A stretch of 64,000 bases of DNA, taken from Azospirillum sp. OGB3. GTDB taxonomy: Bacteria > Pseudomonadota > Alphaproteobacteria > Azospirillales > Azospirillaceae. Made by a program: the position numbers and the translations under genes. The stretch spans positions 1 through 64,000 of the forward strand of contig NZ_JACHYN010000024.1 of the NCBI RefSeq assembly GCF_014192915.1, read 5' to 3'. A model generated the notes under the pieces. That model worked only from the letters and a program-made list of their open reading frames with translations. It was not told the DNA's origin and searched no databases. This document shows, piece by piece, positions 50,731 through 59,912 of the stretch; position 1 is the first letter of the stretch; each line of letters opens with the position of its first letter.

Positions 50731-53700
50731 ATGAAACTCGTCAAGCCGGTCATAGCCGCGGATGCGGCGGCATCGCGCATCGCGGCGCTTCAGGCCGAAC
50801 TGGACGAGGCGAAGGCCCAGCGCACGGCGTCTGAGAGCCGGCTGGCCGACGAGCGCCGCCGGGCCATGGACATGGTCGCCGAGACCACCGGCCGCGCGCG
50901 GCGGGAGGCGGCGGCCGTTCGTTCGGTGCAGGCGGCGGCAGCGCTTCGCTTCACCCTGGCGGCTCCGCCGGCCCCGCCGTCGGCGGGAGAGGCGGCCCTG
51001 ATGGACTGGATCGCCGTGTCGGGCCTGTTCGACGAGGCCCATTACGGCGGCCTCTTCCGGCAGCATGGCCTGCCGCCGCCGAACGACGCGCTTCTCCATT
51101 TCGTGCGGTTCGGGCTCGCCCTGGGGCTCGATCCGTCGCCGTTGTTCGACACGGCCTTCTACATCCGCCGGAACCCGGACGTGGACCTTTCGGCCTGTCC
51201 GGCTTTCGTGCATTTCCTGGCCGTCGGCGGGTTCGAGGGGCGGGACCCCAACCCGATGTTCGACGTGCGCTTTTATCTGGGAATGGATCCCGGATTGGCG
51301 GAGCGCGCGAATCCGCTGTTTCCCCAGGCCGCCTGCGTTCTGCAAAGCGAGGCCGTGGCCCGGCGGTACAACCCTCTCATCCATTACGTTCGCGAGGGCG
51401 CGGCCGAGGGCCGCGCGCCCTCGCCCTATTTCGACGGCCGCTTCTACACGGACAGCTATCCGGACGCAGCCCCGGGCGTGAACCCGCTCGCTCATTTCCT
51501 GGCGGTCGGCCTTGCGCAGGGATGCCAGCCCAACCCGCTGTTCGACGTTCGCTATTATCTGGAACGCCACGCCGACGCCCGTGCGTCCGGCCTCAATCCG
51601 GTCGAGCATTACGTCGAGATCGGAACCGCCAAGGGCTGCAAGCCGCATCCCTATTTCGACACGGCCTTCTACCTCGACGCCCATCGGGATGTCGGCGATG
51701 CCGGCGTGAATCCGCTGGCGCATTTCCTGACGAACGGACGGGCCGAGGGCCGGTCGCCCAATCCGCTGTTCGACCCGGCCTTCTACCGGTCCTCGGCATC
51801 GGCCGACCTGCCGCCCGGGACCGATCCGCTCGACCATTACATGCGGCGCGGCGCGGGGGAGCGGCTCCGGCCGCACGCCGACTTCGATCCGGCCTACTAT
51901 CTGGACGCCAACGCGGACGTGCGCGAGGGGGGATGCGATCCGCTGGCGCATTTCCTGGACTATGGCGTGTTCGAAGACCGCCGCCCGAACGCCGGTTTCG
52001 ACCCCGGGGCTTACCGCAACCTGCACCCGGAGCTGCGCGGCTCCGCCGAACCGCCCTTCCTCCATTTCCTGCGCCACCGCGGGCGTTCCGGCGGAACCGC
52101 CGGGACGGAAGGCTTCGCGGATCTGCCATGGTGTCACGATGGTCCGGCAGGGACGGCGGCCGGGCTCGGGCGGAAGCCTTTCCGGGTCCTGTTCGTCACC
52201 CACATCGCCAACCGGACCGGCGCGCCGCTGTGCATCCTGCGCCTGCTCGAACAGCTTGCCACGCGGCCGGACCTGGACTGCCGGGTCCTGGTGAACGAGG
52301 ACGGCGATCTGACGCCGCAGTTCGCCGCGCTGGTTCCGACCTTGCGGATCGCGGACGTCGCGGCCGGCGGCGGCGGCGGCGGCGGCGCGCGGGCGGCGGC
52401 CATCGATCGTGTGGCCCGGCTGTTCCGCGAGGATTCGACCCGTTGTCTGGTCGTCGTCAACACGGCGGCCTGCGCGGAGTACGCCGAGATGTTCGGACGC
52501 TGGGGCGTGCCGGTTCTGGCGTGGCTGCACGAACTGCCGACCTCGATCGAAGCCTTCCTGGACGGGGCTGCGACCGTGGCGCGGATCGACCGGGCGGCGA
52601 GCCGAATCCTATGCCCCTCCGAGTGCGTGCGCGACGCGCTGGTCTCCCATTACGCGCTCGATCCCGGCAAGGTCGTGGCGATCCGCAACGGCACCGAGCG
52701 TCCGCCGGCCGGTCTCGACCGCACCGCCGCCCGCCGGCGGGTGAGGGAGGAGTTCCGGCTTCCACCCGACGCCCGGATCGTCCTGGGCTGCGGCACGGTG
52801 GACATGCGCAAGGGCGCGGACCTGTTCGTCCTTGCCGCCCATTCCCTGCTGTCGGCCGACGCCGGGCGCGCGTCGGACACCTGGTTCGTCTGGGTCGGCG
52901 ACGGCTACGACGGGCGCTTCCGCCGCTGGCTGGAGCATGACGCGGTCCGCCTGGGCGTTGCCGACCGCGTCATCCTGGCCGGGCCGCGGGCCGAGCCGGC
53001 ACCTTACTTCGCCGCCGCCGATGCGTTCGCGCTCACCTCGCGGGAGGACCCGTTCCCCATGGTGAACATGGAGGCCCTGTCGCACGGGCTTCCGGTCGTT
53101 GCCTTCGAGGGAGCCGGCGGGGCCGTGGAGATGCTGGGCGACGGGCAGGGCGTCGTCGTCCCCTACGCGGACGCGCGCGCGATGGCCGTGGCCCTGGGCC
53201 GGCTCCTCGCCGATCCGGCGGCCACGCGGCGCCGGGGGGAGATCACGGCGGCGCGGATCGCCCGTGACTGCGGCTGGGACCGGTACGCCGCCCGTTTCGA
53301 GGAGCTGCTGGCGCAGGCCTTCCATTACCGCCAACAGCGGACGCTGACGGTTTCCGTCATCATCCCGAACTACAATTACGCCGCCTATCTGCCGCAGCGG
53401 ATCGAAAGCATCCTGAAGCAGACCCGGCTTCCCGACGAGATCGTCTTCATCGACAACCGGTCCGAGGACGACAGCGTGGCGATCGCGCGCCGCTACGCCG
53501 CCGTCTCTCCGGTGCCGTTCCGCGTCGTCGTCAACGAACAGAACAACGGCAGCACCTTCCGGCAATGGCTGCGCGGTTTCTCCCTGGTGTCCGGAGACCT
53601 CGTGTGGATTGCGGAATCCGACGATTGGTGCGAGCCGGATTTTCTGGAGCGCGTGGTTCCGGAATTCTACGACGACGCGGTGAAGCTGGCCTTTGCGCAG

Positions 53701-55488
53701 TCGGACATCGCCGGCCCGAACGGGGAGATCTACGCCCCGGACTATCACGGCTACACGGACGAGCTTTCCCCGACGCACTGGCGCGGCTGGTACTGCGTGC
53801 CGGCGGAGGAGGAGGTGGCTCTGGCGCTGAGCCAGAAGAACAGCATTCCCAACGCCAGTGCGGTCGTCTTCCGCCGGCCCGATCCCGGCGCGGTGGAGGC
53901 GAAGCTCCTGGAATACCGCCTGTGCGGGGATTGGTGGTTCTACGCGCACACCATCCAGGGCGGCCGGATCGCCTTCGTCCCGCAGGTCCTGAACCATCAC
54001 CGCCGCCATCCGAAGACGGTCACGCACAACATCGAAAAGGAAGACCGGGCGATCGGCGAGGCCCTGGCCGTCAAGCGGGAGCTGTTCCACACCTTCCGGG
54101 TGCCGGCGCAGGCCAAGTGCCGCAGCGTCGCCTGGTCGGCCTACGAGTACGACCGGCTGACCCGGCAGCATGACCTCCGGCGGCCGGGGATGTTCGAGAA
54201 CCCCGCCTTCGCGTCCGTCCTGTCGGACCTCCACCGCAGCATCCACCCGGACGGTTCCGCGCGGCGGCTGCGCATTCTGACCGTGCTTCCCGACGCCGAG
54301 GTGGGGGGCGGGCAGACCGCCGCGATCCGCTTGGCCAACGCCCTGGCCGGAGCGCACGACAGCTTCATCGTCAACGCCCGCCCGGCGCTCTGCGACCCCG
54401 ATGTCACCGGGCTGGTGAGCGACCGCGTCCTGCCATTGGAAGGCACGCTGGGGATGACGGAGTGGGCCGCCCGGCACGACCATGGCCACAATCCCAACCA
54501 ACTGGCCGAGGGGCCCGACCGCATCCGCCTGCTGCGCGACCTGATCGCGTTCCATCGGATCGACGTCGTGCTGTCCCATGTCTGGTGGGCCGACCGCTTG
54601 GCCCATGCCGTCACCCGTGGCCTCGGCGTCCCCTGGTTCCTGCGGATGCACGGCTGCTACGAGGGGCTGATGACCCATCCGGACTGGGACCCGGAGTTCC
54701 ACGGCCTGGTGCCGTCTCTGCTGCAATCGGCTTCCGGAATCATCTACTCCACGACGCGCAACCTCCAGGTTTTCAGCCAATACGGCCTGCCGGTGCCAAA
54801 GGCGACCGTGCAGCTCTTCAACGGCTTCGATCCGGCGGAAGTGCCCAAGGCGCCCCGGACCCGGCTGCGGCGGGCCGCGGACGAGTTCGTGTTCTGCCTC
54901 TGCTCGCGCGCCATTCCGGAAAAGGGCTGGGAGGAGGCGATCGAGGCCGTGGCCGGCATCAACGCCCTGCCGCCCGCGCAACGCGGCGGGAAGCGCGCCC
55001 GTCTCGTGCTGGTCGGCGGCGGCCCGTACGCCGACGAGCTGGCCGAGCGCTTCGCCGGGCTGGACGCCGTCGATTTCCTCGGCCAGATGCCCCGCGTGGT
55101 GGAGGTGGTGGCGCAGTGCGACGCCGGGCTGCTGCCCAGCCGCTTCCTGTCGGAATCCCTGCCGTCCACCATCATCGAGTATTTCGCCTGCGGCATTCCT
55201 GCGGTCACGACGGACAACGGCTCGATCGCGGAGATGGTGTCGGCCGATGGGCGCGCCGCCGCCCTGGTGCTGCCGTTGCGCGGGGTGCTGTCGTTCCAGG
55301 CCGGCGATCTCGCGGGATTGATGCTGCGCTACATGACGGAACCCGGTCTCTACGCCGAACACAAAGCCAACGCGCGCTATGTGTTCGACAAGCTGTTCGA
55401 TGCAAGTCGTGTGGCGGGTGAATACTTGCGGATCATGGAAGAGACATTGCGGAAGAACAAGAAGCTCGTCATGCTTCTTACGGTCTGA
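50731..55488 (+). CDS. Giant repeat-bearing triple glycosyltransferase (GT4-GT2-GT4)
   Basis: A 1585-residue protein. Residues ~8-75 are charged and helical. Residues ~99-452 hold nine repeats of the NPD/HYL type, related to those in 6374-9190. A GT4 domain starts at ~484 (FRVLFVTHIANRTGAPLCIL) with donor site DPFPMVNMEALSHGLPVV. A GT2 domain starts at ~871 (VSVIIPNYNYAAYLP, VFIDNRSEDDS, WIAESDDWCEPDF). A second GT4 domain runs from ~1180 (LRILTVLPDAEVGGGQTAAIRL) to the end, with SESLPSTIIEYFACGIPAVT. It could build a trisaccharide unit alone. No membrane helix is seen; the repeats may anchor it. A 14-base Gly-codon run lies near 52366. It is preceded by the CDP-sugar cassette and followed by galE. 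Confidence 0.85.
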   Translation: MKLVKPVIAADAAASRIAALQAELDEAKAQRTASESRLADERRRAMDMVAETTGRARREAAAVRSVQAAAALRFTLAAPPAPPSAGEAALMDWIAVSGLFDEAHYGGLFRQHGLPPPNDALLHFVRFGLALGLDPSPLFDTAFYIRRNPDVDLSACPAFVHFLAVGGFEGRDPNPMFDVRFYLGMDPGLAERANPLFPQAACVLQSEAVARRYNPLIHYVREGAAEGRAPSPYFDGRFYTDSYPDAAPGVNPLAHFLAVGLAQGCQPNPLFDVRYYLERHADARASGLNPVEHYVEIGTAKGCKPHPYFDTAFYLDAHRDVGDAGVNPLAHFLTNGRAEGRSPNPLFDPAFYRSSASADLPPGTDPLDHYMRRGAGERLRPHADFDPAYYLDANADVREGGCDPLAHFLDYGVFEDRRPNAGFDPGAYRNLHPELRGSAEPPFLHFLRHRGRSGGTAGTEGFADLPWCHDGPAGTAAGLGRKPFRVLFVTHIANRTGAPLCILRLLEQLATRPDLDCRVLVNEDGDLTPQFAALVPTLRIADVAAGGGGGGGARAAAIDRVARLFREDSTRCLVVVNTAACAEYAEMFGRWGVPVLAWLHELPTSIEAFLDGAATVARIDRAASRILCPSECVRDALVSHYALDPGKVVAIRNGTERPPAGLDRTAARRRVREEFRLPPDARIVLGCGTVDMRKGADLFVLAAHSLLSADAGRASDTWFVWVGDGYDGRFRRWLEHDAVRLGVADRVILAGPRAEPAPYFAAADAFALTSREDPFPMVNMEALSHGLPVVAFEGAGGAVEMLGDGQGVVVPYADARAMAVALGRLLADPAATRRRGEITAARIARDCGWDRYAARFEELLAQAFHYRQQRTLTVSVIIPNYNYAAYLPQRIESILKQTRLPDEIVFIDNRSEDDSVAIARRYAAVSPVPFRVVVNEQNNGSTFRQWLRGFSLVSGDLVWIAESDDWCEPDFLERVVPEFYDDAVKLAFAQSDIAGPNGEIYAPDYHGYTDELSPTHWRGWYCVPAEEEVALALSQKNSIPNASAVVFRRPDPGAVEAKLLEYRLCGDWWFYAHTIQGGRIAFVPQVLNHHRRHPKTVTHNIEKEDRAIGEALAVKRELFHTFRVPAQAKCRSVAWSAYEYDRLTRQHDLRRPGMFENPAFASVLSDLHRSIHPDGSARRLRILTVLPDAEVGGGQTAAIRLANALAGAHDSFIVNARPALCDPDVTGLVSDRVLPLEGTLGMTEWAARHDHGHNPNQLAEGPDRIRLLRDLIAFHRIDVVLSHVWWADRLAHAVTRGLGVPWFLRMHGCYEGLMTHPDWDPEFHGLVPSLLQSASGIIYSTTRNLQVFSQYGLPVPKATVQLFNGFDPAEVPKAPRTRLRRAADEFVFCLCSRAIPEKGWEEAIEAVAGINALPPAQRGGKRARLVLVGGGPYADELAERFAGLDAVDFLGQMPRVVEVVAQCDAGLLPSRFLSESLPSTIIEYFACGIPAVTTDNGSIAEMVSADGRAAALVLPLRGVLSFQAGDLAGLMLRYMTEPGLYAEHKANARYVFDKLFDASRVAGEYLRIMEETLRKNKKLVMLLTV
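51025..52086 (+). repeat. Nine NPD/HYL-type protein repeats
   Basis: Units start at LFDEAHY, LFDTAFY, MFDVRFY, YFDGRFY, LFDVRYY, YFDTAFY, LFDPAFY, DFDPAYY and GFDPGAY. The pattern FD..FY......(D)..G.NPL.HFL..G..EGR.P.P recurs about every 36 residues. Units are more diverged at DNA level than those at 8411-9094. Confidence 0.82.
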
Positions 55489-55579
55489 GGACGGCGAAGA
55501 TGAAGCGTGCGCGCTGGATGCGGGCAGTGGACCGTGGCGATCCCGAACGCGGGGATGCCGGGACCGGAAAAGGTGCTCC

Positions 55580-56620
55580 ATGACGGCCGTGCTGGTGACG
55601 GGCGGCGCCGGCTATGTCGGCAGCCACGCCTGCAAGGCCCTGGCGGCGGCCGGCTTCCTGCCGGTGACCTTCGACAGCCTGGAGCATGGCCGTCGCGACG
55701 CGGTTCGCTGGGGGCCGCTGCTGCAGGGCGATCTCGCCGACCGCGCCGCGCTCGACCGGGCCTTTGCCGAACATCAACCCGTGGCTGTGCTTCATTTCGC
55801 CGCATACGCTTATGTCGGGGAGTCGGTGGCCAAGCCGTTGCGCTATTACCGGAACAACGTGGCGGGGACGCTGACGCTGCTTGAAGCCATGGCCGCGGCG
55901 GAGGTCGGGATGCTGGTCTTCTCCAGCACCTGCGCCACTTATGGCGCGCCTCGGGTGACCCCCATTCCGGAGGATCACCCTCAGCAGCCGGTGAATCCGT
56001 ACGGGGCCAGCAAGCTGATGGTGGAGCGGATGATCATGGACGTCGGTGCCGCCTCCGGCCTGCGTGCCGTGATCCTGCGCTACTTCAACGCCGCCGGCGC
56101 CGATCCGGAGGGTGAGATCGGAGAGAACCACGATCCGGAAACCCATCTGATTCCCCTGGCCCTGGATGCCGCGCTGGGCCGCATTCCGCATCTGACGGTC
56201 AACGGCGACGACTACGACACCCCGGACGGCACCTGCGTGCGCGACTACATCCACGTTTCCGATCTGGCGGACGCCCATGTCCGGGCGCTGCGCCATCTGC
56301 TCGACGGCGGCGACAGCGTGGCGCTGAACCTGGGCAACGGCCAGGGGTTCTCGATCCGACAGGTGGCCGATGCGGCCGAGCGTGTCACCGGCCGGCGGGT
56401 GCCGTTGACGGTGGGGCCGCGGCGGCCGGGTGATCCGCCGGTTCTGGTGGGCGATGCCAGGAAAGCCCGCGCCTTGCTGAAATGGCGACCGCAGCGCGAT
56501 GACCTCGACGTGCAAATCGCCGATGCGTGGCGGTGGCGACAACGGGAGTACACAGTCAGTCAGGAAGCGGTCCGGTGCCGGTCACCCGACGGCAAGGAGA
56601 CAGGAGCGGAGAAAAAATAA
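55580..56620 (+). CDS. galE: UDP-glucose 4-epimerase
   Basis: A 346-residue GalE that interconverts UDP-glucose and UDP-galactose. Family features are VLVTGGAGYVGSHACKAL, HFAAYAYVGESV, FSSTCATYG, the catalytic YGASKLMVE, RYFNAAGADPEG and the GTCVRDYIHVSDLADAH motif that separates GalE from related SDRs. The C-terminal ~25 residues (TVSQEAVRCRSPDG onward) exceed the usual family end. The ATG at 55580 is used because the nucleotide loop follows immediately; the open frame extends back into the previous gene. It sits between two giant glycosyltransferases, which suggests galactose in the glycan. Confidence 0.95.
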   Translation: MTAVLVTGGAGYVGSHACKALAAAGFLPVTFDSLEHGRRDAVRWGPLLQGDLADRAALDRAFAEHQPVAVLHFAAYAYVGESVAKPLRYYRNNVAGTLTLLEAMAAAEVGMLVFSSTCATYGAPRVTPIPEDHPQQPVNPYGASKLMVERMIMDVGAASGLRAVILRYFNAAGADPEGEIGENHDPETHLIPLALDAALGRIPHLTVNGDDYDTPDGTCVRDYIHVSDLADAHVRALRHLLDGGDSVALNLGNGQGFSIRQVADAAERVTGRRVPLTVGPRRPGDPPVLVGDARKARALLKWRPQRDDLDVQIADAWRWRQREYTVSQEAVRCRSPDGKETGAEKK

Positions 56621-56774
56621 TGTCTCCGATTCTGGACTTGTCAGAACGGGCCGGACCACGTAATCCATTCGGTCGTTCCTCTTACTACTTTGCGCCTGGG
56701 GCGGTTTTCCGGCCTTTGGGACGTGTCGTGTTTGCTCGGCCGGAAGAGCGGCTTTAGAAAGTTGGATCGCCCCT

Positions 56775-59700
56775 ATGGACGCAACAAAGAGTCTCCGAAT
56801 GATGCAAGCCACGTCGAATGAAGTCGATCTGAGGGGACGCTTTGAAGGTTTCTCCGGTGTCTTCGCCACTGGTTGGGCAAGCTGGGGAGAGGGCTGCGAA
56901 GACCATGCGAGGGTGGTCGTCCATATAGACGGGCAGACGATCGCCCAGAGCATCGCCAACTGCCACTTCCCGTATCTCGGCAACGGCCCGGAAGCCCACA
57001 CGGGCTTCCGCATCCCGCTGCCCGGCCGGTTCTTCAGCGGCGCCGCGCACAAGGTCGAGGTGTTCGCCGTCCAGGAAGACGGCGTGCTGGCCCCGTTGCC
57101 GGGAGGCCCCTATTTCCTGGGCAAGGACCAGTTCGACGGATTCTTCGACTACATCAAGGATGGGGCGGCAGAGGGCTGGTGCTGCCCGCGCTCCTTCACG
57201 GACCCGTGCCGCGTCGACTTGTACGTGGATGGCGTGCCGAGCGGCAGCGCGACGGCGGACCATCCCCGCGCCGACCTCGCCTCGACGGGCATCCACATCA
57301 GGAATTCCGCCTACTCGATTCCGCTGCCCCCGATCTGCGTCGACGGCCGTCCGCACACGATCGAGGTGCGCTGCAACGGGGTCCCGCTTCACGGTTCGCC
57401 GAGGACCTACCAGGCGGACTACCGCGGATTCATCGATTCCGTGGACTTCCATAAGATTTCCGGCTGGATCATCAACAAGACCCCTGGGTCCGGGCCGGTG
57501 AAGCTTGATGTCTCCGCCAACGAGAAGACCTTCACGGTTCTGGCCGATGGCGTCAGGACCGATCTTTTCGACGAGTACGGCAGCACCCGCCACGGCTTCC
57601 ACCTGGACATCTCAAGGGAGAATCTGGGAAGCGATGTCCTGAGCATCGCGGTCAAGCTGCATGGCGTGGATGTCCCGCTGACCAAAGCGCCGCTGACGTT
57701 CTACTCGGCGCGGGGCCTGGACAGCATGAAGGCCCGCTTCATCGATGCCATCATGGGGACGTGCCCCTCGGTGCCGGGGAGCGGCGGCGTCGATCTCTCC
57801 ATCCTCCACTCCTCGCTGCACAATCTCCCGGCCATATTGGGGGTTCCGCGGGAGAGCTACTGGAACGACGATCAGACGATCTACGGCCCGGAGCGTCAGC
57901 TCCATGTCCTGGAGACCGTCCATTCGCCGACCCGCGGGATGCCGGTCACCATGGCGGTGCTCGTCGACGAGAAAACGGCCGATGCAATCGACTTCGGCGC
58001 GTTCCTGGCCTCCCTGAAGGCCTTCACGCTTCCGGGGCTCGATGTCGCGGTTGTCAGAACGGGAACGGTGGGCACGGAAATCAACGACTTCATCAAGCGG
58101 CTGTACGAGGCCGGTGTCCCGTGCCTTGCGGAATCCGCCTTCGTCCGCCTGTTCATGCAGGCCCCCGCCGCGTTCGTCGAGGGGCGTGGGGAAAAGAGCC
58201 TGCGGGGCTTGATGATCGTCCCCGCCGACAGTGTTCCCTCGCCCGAGGCCGTTCGCGTGTGGTGCCGGCAGTTCGAAGCCCATCCGGCCTTGACTTCCCT
58301 GTCGTTGCTGACCCTGTCCGACGCCCAGGCGTTTGCGCCGAAGGGCCGGGGTCCGAAGGCGGCCGCGGCGATCCGCCGGAACCTGGGGATTGACCTGGAA
58401 GCCGGCCCGGCGGTGACCGCGGCGGCGCAGCCGAGGCTGGCCTTCCTGAAGGCGCCCCGAACCGCATTCACCTTGTTGCGGTCGGCTCCCCTTCTCGACG
58501 CGGCCCCGGCGGAGGATGAGGACGAACTCTCCCTTGCCGATTTCCTCGATCTCTGGCTCGGCACCCTGTCCGACAGCGAGAACCTGCACGGGCTGAGCGA
58601 CGCCGTCTGCGTGCCGAGCGGCGTCCCGGCCCTGCGGAAGACGGATTTCCTCTCCTCCAAGGATCATGCGCTTTGCCGGTCGATGGCTGAAGCGGTCGCC
58701 GTTGATCTGCTGTTGCGGGATGGGCGTCCCACCGTCCTTCATGTGATGCACAACCTCGACGGGGGGATTCTGCGGCATTGCAGGGACGTGGCCGAGATGC
58801 TGGAGGAGGCGGGGGTGCGCTCCCTGTTCTTCAGGCCCGTCCATGGCGGGCTGGCCGATCTGTACGATCCGGTGTCCGGGCTTGGCCGCCGCGTCGCCTT
58901 CAGCGAAACCGAGGATGGCCTGACCGAGGTCGCCCGGAACCTGAACATCCGTTCCGTCCACATCCACCATGTCATCAATCATGTGGACGCAGTGTGGAAG
59001 ATCGCGGAACGGCTGGGCGTCCCCTACGATGTGACGATTCACGACTATTACTGGGTCTGCCCGCGCGTGACCCTGATCGACGACAGCGGGCAATATTGCG
59101 GCGAGCCGTCGGCCTCCTCGTGCAACCGGTGCGTCGCGATGTCCGGCTGCTATGACAACGTTCAGGACAGCTACGATGAACTGGGCGGAACCGTATCGGC
59201 GTGGCGCCGGCACCATGGCGCTCTGCTCGCGGGGGCGCGGACGGTCCTCGTGCCGTCCGGCGACGTCCTGGAACGGATGAAGCGGTACGTTCCGGAAGCA
59301 AATCTCCACGTCCTGACCCATGCGGAAGCCGTTCCGTCCACCGTCCACGTCCGCCGGGGCGCCGCGTCCAGCCGGATCGGCGTCGCGGTTATCGGCGGCA
59401 TCGGCCCGCACAAGGGGTTCGAGCACCTGATCCGGCTTGCTCGTTGGTCCGACCGGCGCAACCTCAATCTTCACTTCTATGTCGTCGGCACGGTTCCCGA
59501 CACGTCGAAGTTCGATGGGCTGGGCAACATCACCTTCACCGGCGGCTACAAGCAGGCGGAGCTTCCGGAACGGCTGGCCGCGCTGGACTGCCAACTCGCC
59601 CTGTTCCTCAGCGTCTGGCCGGAAACCTACTGCTACACCCTGTCGGAGGCCCTCGCCGCGGGGTTGACGCCGGTAAGCTATGACCTGGGGGCGGTGGGCG

Positions 59701-59912
59701 AGCGTCTGCGCGCCCTGGGCGTCGGCACGCACATTCCCTTCCCCTCCACGCCGGAGATCATCGTGCGCGCCCTCATGGAGACCTACGCCTGGCGGTCCAC
59801 TCTGGCCGCCCCGGTCTCCATCGACATCGGCCTGTCTCCGGCCCAGTACACGGACGCGTATCTCACACTCATCGATCTGTGCGAGCGGTCGCATGCGAGG
59901 GCAGCCCAATGA
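56775..59912 (+). CDS. Multidomain protein with beta-modules and C-terminal GT4
   Basis: A 1045-residue protein. Residues ~15-310 contain three beta-rich modules in a row: GVFATGWASWGEGCEDHARVVV, a middle one with GAAEGWCCPRSFTDPCRVDLYVDG, and GFIDSVDFHKISGWIINKTPG. Residues ~320-640 are a domain I do not recognise, with a possible degenerate GT2 pattern (VTMAVLVDEKTADAID, LDVAVVRTG) but no DxD. The GT4 domain starts at ~650 (TVLHVMHNLDGGILRHC) and carries HDYYWVCP, YCGEP, CNRC and a WPETYCYTLSEALAAG donor site. It is coupled to the next gene by an ATGA overlap. The start codon has no strong ribosome site; ATG 56799 is an alternative. Confidence 0.75.
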   Translation: MDATKSLRMMQATSNEVDLRGRFEGFSGVFATGWASWGEGCEDHARVVVHIDGQTIAQSIANCHFPYLGNGPEAHTGFRIPLPGRFFSGAAHKVEVFAVQEDGVLAPLPGGPYFLGKDQFDGFFDYIKDGAAEGWCCPRSFTDPCRVDLYVDGVPSGSATADHPRADLASTGIHIRNSAYSIPLPPICVDGRPHTIEVRCNGVPLHGSPRTYQADYRGFIDSVDFHKISGWIINKTPGSGPVKLDVSANEKTFTVLADGVRTDLFDEYGSTRHGFHLDISRENLGSDVLSIAVKLHGVDVPLTKAPLTFYSARGLDSMKARFIDAIMGTCPSVPGSGGVDLSILHSSLHNLPAILGVPRESYWNDDQTIYGPERQLHVLETVHSPTRGMPVTMAVLVDEKTADAIDFGAFLASLKAFTLPGLDVAVVRTGTVGTEINDFIKRLYEAGVPCLAESAFVRLFMQAPAAFVEGRGEKSLRGLMIVPADSVPSPEAVRVWCRQFEAHPALTSLSLLTLSDAQAFAPKGRGPKAAAAIRRNLGIDLEAGPAVTAAAQPRLAFLKAPRTAFTLLRSAPLLDAAPAEDEDELSLADFLDLWLGTLSDSENLHGLSDAVCVPSGVPALRKTDFLSSKDHALCRSMAEAVAVDLLLRDGRPTVLHVMHNLDGGILRHCRDVAEMLEEAGVRSLFFRPVHGGLADLYDPVSGLGRRVAFSETEDGLTEVARNLNIRSVHIHHVINHVDAVWKIAERLGVPYDVTIHDYYWVCPRVTLIDDSGQYCGEPSASSCNRCVAMSGCYDNVQDSYDELGGTVSAWRRHHGALLAGARTVLVPSGDVLERMKRYVPEANLHVLTHAEAVPSTVHVRRGAASSRIGVAVIGGIGPHKGFEHLIRLARWSDRRNLNLHFYVVGTVPDTSKFDGLGNITFTGGYKQAELPERLAALDCQLALFLSVWPETYCYTLSEALAAGLTPVSYDLGAVGERLRALGVGTHIPFPSTPEIIVRALMETYAWRSTLAAPVSIDIGLSPAQYTDAYLTLIDLCERSHARAAQ

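Noticed and set aside
52609..55581. A 990-codon minus-strand open frame
   Set aside because: It lies opposite the triple glycosyltransferase, which has intact motifs throughout. No independent start or family signal was seen.
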